Part shown: piece by piece, positions 62,306 to 64,000 of the stretch
Layout of the letters: each line of letters starts with the position of its first letter
How positions within the stretch are numbered: position 1 is the stretch's first letter
DNA from: Melioribacter roseus P3M-2
Lineage (GTDB): Bacteria; Bacteroidota; Ignavibacteria; Ignavibacteriales; Melioribacteraceae
DNA length: 64,000 bases
Direction: 5' to 3'
Assembly: GCF_000279145.1 (NCBI RefSeq)
Contig: NC_018178.1
Span: forward strand, 310,001-374,000
Notes under the pieces: model-generated
The model's database searches: none
What the model was told of the DNA's origin: nothing
Seen by the model: the letters and a program-made list of their open reading frames with translations, nothing else
Position numbers and translations under genes: made by a program

Positions 62306-62680
62306 ATGACACTGTTGCCAATTATATATACAAGCTTGATTTTCTTTTTCAGTTTGATGGTATTGGTTCTTTTGGTTTCTTATATCACCTTCAAACTGAG
62401 AAAGCAAGAGAACCCCGCGATCGTCGAAGAAAGAAATAAAGTAATCCAGAACCAGTACAACTATCCTAATCCGGCGACAGTAAAACCGTATTACCAATAT
62501 TATGAAAAACCCCGCAACGAGATCCGTCCGGTCGAAGTGAAAAAGCCGCAACGGAAGTCAAGCTCTTATCGTCGTCATCAAACTACGACCGGTAGAAAAC
62601 GAATCGAGATTATCAACGAAAAATATACCGGACAAAGCTCTTCATATAATAGCGTATTCATAAACAACTACGCGGACTAA
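62306..62680 (+). CDS. Small single-pass membrane protein, first of a paralogous pair
   Basis: 124 aa from the ATG at 62306, which has AAAGGAG upstream; the frame is open further up but without a start signal. Residues 5-30 form one membrane helix (PIIYTSLIFFFSLMVLVLLVSYITF), followed by a long, polar, Tyr/Pro/Lys/Arg-rich cytoplasmic-type tail ending with RKRIEIINEKYTG and an Asn/Tyr-rich end. It resembles the next gene in both the N-terminal helix (L.PIIY) and the RIEII motif, so the two are tandem paralogues. No known family is recognised. Confidence 0.7.
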   Translation: MTLLPIIYTSLIFFFSLMVLVLLVSYITFKLRKQENPAIVEERNKVIQNQYNYPNPATVKPYYQYYEKPRNEIRPVEVKKPQRKSSSYRRHQTTTGRKRIEIINEKYTGQSSSYNSVFINNYAD

Positions 62681-62725
62681 TTCCGAACTACTTTAATTTA
62701 AGGAGTAATTTGTATATTTTAGGTT

Positions 62726-63031
62726 ATGGAATTGATACCTATTATATACAAAATACTCCTGGTAGTATTGTTTCTCTTCCTTTTAAGCATCGGCATATCA
62801 TACGTCAAGAACAGGAAAAAGATAAACGGGGAAACTCAAAAGACAACTACTCCCGCAGTCAAAAAAAGTTTCGCTCCAAATACTCCCCCGCAGAAGCCTC
62901 GAAAAGAACCCGAGCCGAAAGAAGAAAAATTCTATAAACCTGTGGTTACCAATTCGGGCGTCAAGGGAAAGAACAGCGACAATCCCCGCATCGAAATTAT
63001 CAAAGACTTAAAATCCAAAGGGAAGAAATAG
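62726..63031 (+). CDS. Small single-pass membrane protein, second of the pair
   Basis: 101 aa: MELIPIIYKILLVVLFLFLL helix (about 4-26), a basic stop-transfer (KNRKK), a Pro/Lys/Glu-rich tail and a C-terminal RIEIIKDLKSKGKK. It shares the L-x-P-I-I-Y start and RIEII end with the preceding protein. The ATG is only weakly served by a ribosome-binding site: a good AAGGAG lies 20 bases upstream, closer to a TTG in another frame. The spacing of the two genes (45 bases) suggests one transcript. Function unknown. Confidence 0.68.
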   Translation: MELIPIIYKILLVVLFLFLLSIGISYVKNRKKINGETQKTTTPAVKKSFAPNTPPQKPRKEPEPKEEKFYKPVVTNSGVKGKNSDNPRIEIIKDLKSKGKK

Positions 63032-63121
63032 TTGAATCCGTCCGGACTTTTATTTATCCAATACAATCAAGAACAAATTTATATTCGAAAATGTTATAAG
63101 GCATATAAAAACGGAGGAATT

Positions 63122-63325
63122 ATGCAGAACAAGGAATTTAAGATTGAAGGTATGAGCTGTCATCATTGCGTTATGGCGGTTAAAAAAGAACTCTCTTCTC
63201 TTGATCTGGAATCGGCGGAAGTAGAAATAGGCAAAGCCGTAGTTTCTTACGACGAATCAAAAGTTACAGAAGAGCAGATTAAAAGCGCAATCGAAGAAGC
63301 CGGTTATAAAGTTGTTGAAAGCTGA
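63122..63325 (+). CDS. Heavy-metal-binding chaperone (CopZ-like)
   Basis: 67 aa, one HMA ferredoxin-like domain with the metal motif GMSCHHC at about 10-16 and the closing EEAGYKVVES. It should carry Cu(I) to the P-type ATPase encoded two bases later. The start is the ATG at 63122 with GGAGG upstream; the longer open frame from 63032 is not signal-supported. The extra His beside the second Cys (CHHC) is a common variant. Confidence 0.92.
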   Translation: MQNKEFKIEGMSCHHCVMAVKKELSSLDLESAEVEIGKAVVSYDESKVTEEQIKSAIEEAGYKVVES

Positions 63326-63327
63326 AA

Positions 63328-64000
63328 ATGAAAAATTATAAACTCCCCGTGGAAGGGATGACGTGCGCAAGCTGCGTTACACGCGTGGAAAAAATTATAG
63401 GGAAATTCGACGGCGTCAAAAATGTCAACGTCAATCTTGCGACCGAATCGGTTTCTTTCGAAACCGAGAAAGACATCGATATAAATAAAATTGCGGAAGC
63501 CGTTAAAGAATACGGTTACCAACTACGCACCGACGTTCTTCAAAACAAAGAGGACGCCTCCAAAGAAGAGGAAACCGACAGCTATTATTCCGAACTCAAA
63601 AAAGAGTTCTATTTTGCGCTCGCTTTTACAATTCCTGTTTTCATCATCAGCATGTTAATGGGGTATGATTTTTTTCAGACTTTATTTCCACTGACCCAAA
63701 CGCAAATTGAAAAGGTTCTTTTTCTGCTGACCACTCCGGTAATTTTCATTTCGGGTAAACGCTTTTATACGTCGTTCTGGAATAATATAAAACATTTTGC
63801 ATTCGATATGAATTCGCTAGTCGCAATAGGTACGGGAGCCGCTTACGGTTACAGTACGATTGCAATATTATTCCCCGAATTCTTCGACGTTCAGCCGCAC
63901 GTCTATTTCGACACGTCGGTTGTAATCATTACGTTGATTCTTATGGGAAAACTGCTCGAACATTCATCCAAACGAAAAACAAATACGGCTGTCCGCAAAT
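63328..64000 (+). CDS. copA: Copper-translocating P-type ATPase, N-terminal part (cut by window)
   Basis: 224 codons before the window ends. One N-terminal HMA domain with GMTCASC (about 9-15), a short linker and the first four membrane helices of a P1B ATPase, including FDMNSLVAIGTGAAYGYS (about 163-180) and FDTSVVIITLILMGKLLEHSSKRKT, the helix B/actuator entry. The CPC membrane motif and DKTGT lie beyond the edge, so copper rather than another soft metal is inferred from the HMA type and the CopZ neighbour. Confidence 0.93.
   Translation, partial: MKNYKLPVEGMTCASCVTRVEKIIGKFDGVKNVNVNLATESVSFETEKDIDINKIAEAVKEYGYQLRTDVLQNKEDASKEEETDSYYSELKKEFYFALAFTIPVFIISMLMGYDFFQTLFPLTQTQIEKVLFLLTTPVIFISGKRFYTSFWNNIKHFAFDMNSLVAIGTGAAYGYSTIAILFPEFFDVQPHVYFDTSVVIITLILMGKLLEHSSKRKTNTAVRK

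Noticed and set aside
62710-62937. TTG-started frame with a good AAGGAG overlapping the second small membrane protein.
   Set aside because: The product has no hydrophobic or conserved pattern, whereas the ATG frame at 62726 is plainly related to the preceding gene; the ribosome-binding site may serve a leader or be fortuitous.

Overview
The window looks like chromosomal DNA of a Gram-negative bacterium of the Ignavibacteria / Chlorobi-Bacteroidetes side of the tree, probably close to Melioribacter. The genus is an inference from gene content. The supporting signs are a secreted protein with a type IX secretion (T9SS) C-terminal sorting domain next to a PorV-like barrel, a GWxTD-family protein, a TonB-dependent receptor with an N-terminal carboxypeptidase-regulatory-like domain, a COX24-like mini-protein, and meso-DAP-type MurE with lipid A/LPS-type enzymes. 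Nearly all genes lie on the minus strand; I see no insertion sequence, prophage, CRISPR array or rRNA.

Layout. (1) 1-9572, minus: one tight gene train of GWxTD protein, LpxL-like acyltransferase, GT9 heptosyltransferase-like protein, LytM peptidase, bactofilin, then atpZ, an AtpI-like protein and atpB-E-F-H-A-G (atpG cut by the window edge). It joins envelope synthesis, a shape module and the ATP synthase. (2) 9709-17078, minus: TonB-dependent receptor, a 1093-aa T9SS-exported protein and a PorV-like barrel, with a good promoter and a leader holding two mini-ORFs, closed by a strong terminator. (3) 17469-25357, minus: thioredoxin, acyl-CoA dehydrogenase and a FabI/FabL-like reductase; then dnaE, dut and a flippase. 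(4) 25503-44467: thioesterase and accA, followed by a large surface-polysaccharide region (GT2 fused to a degenerate phosphoglycosyltransferase, DPM-like synthase, an intact phosphoglycosyltransferase, L-2-hydroxyglutarate oxidase, several GT4 enzymes, Wzy, Wzx, Wzz, Wza, RfbB, a barrel protein). Its middle, about 33.4-38.7 kb, is visibly more AT-rich and holds the one inverted gene. (5) 44708-60689, minus: a complete, very compact dcw cluster, mraZ-rsmH-ftsL-ftsI-murE-murF-mraY-murD-ftsW-murG-murC-ftsQ-ftsA-ftsZ, with three 10-bp MraZ boxes before mraZ and a terminator after ftsZ. (6) 60770-64000: tRNA-Thr, a COX24-like mini-gene, a zinc-ribbon/TPR protein and HU on the minus strand; two small paralogous membrane proteins, a copper chaperone and the start of a copper P-type ATPase on the plus strand.

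The most notable non-routine signal is a set of four genes (PorV-like, a GT4 enzyme, the essential murD, and the zinc-ribbon/TPR gene), each split by exactly one nucleotide at or beside an A-run. Three lack one A (A6 where A7 would restore the frame) and one has an extra A. Homopolymer errors in the source assembly are the simplest explanation, but recoding is not excluded, because murD must be made. Other points worth attention are the mini-ORF leader of the TonB receptor, the MraZ operator array, and the phosphoglycosyltransferase fusion that has lost its catalytic segment.
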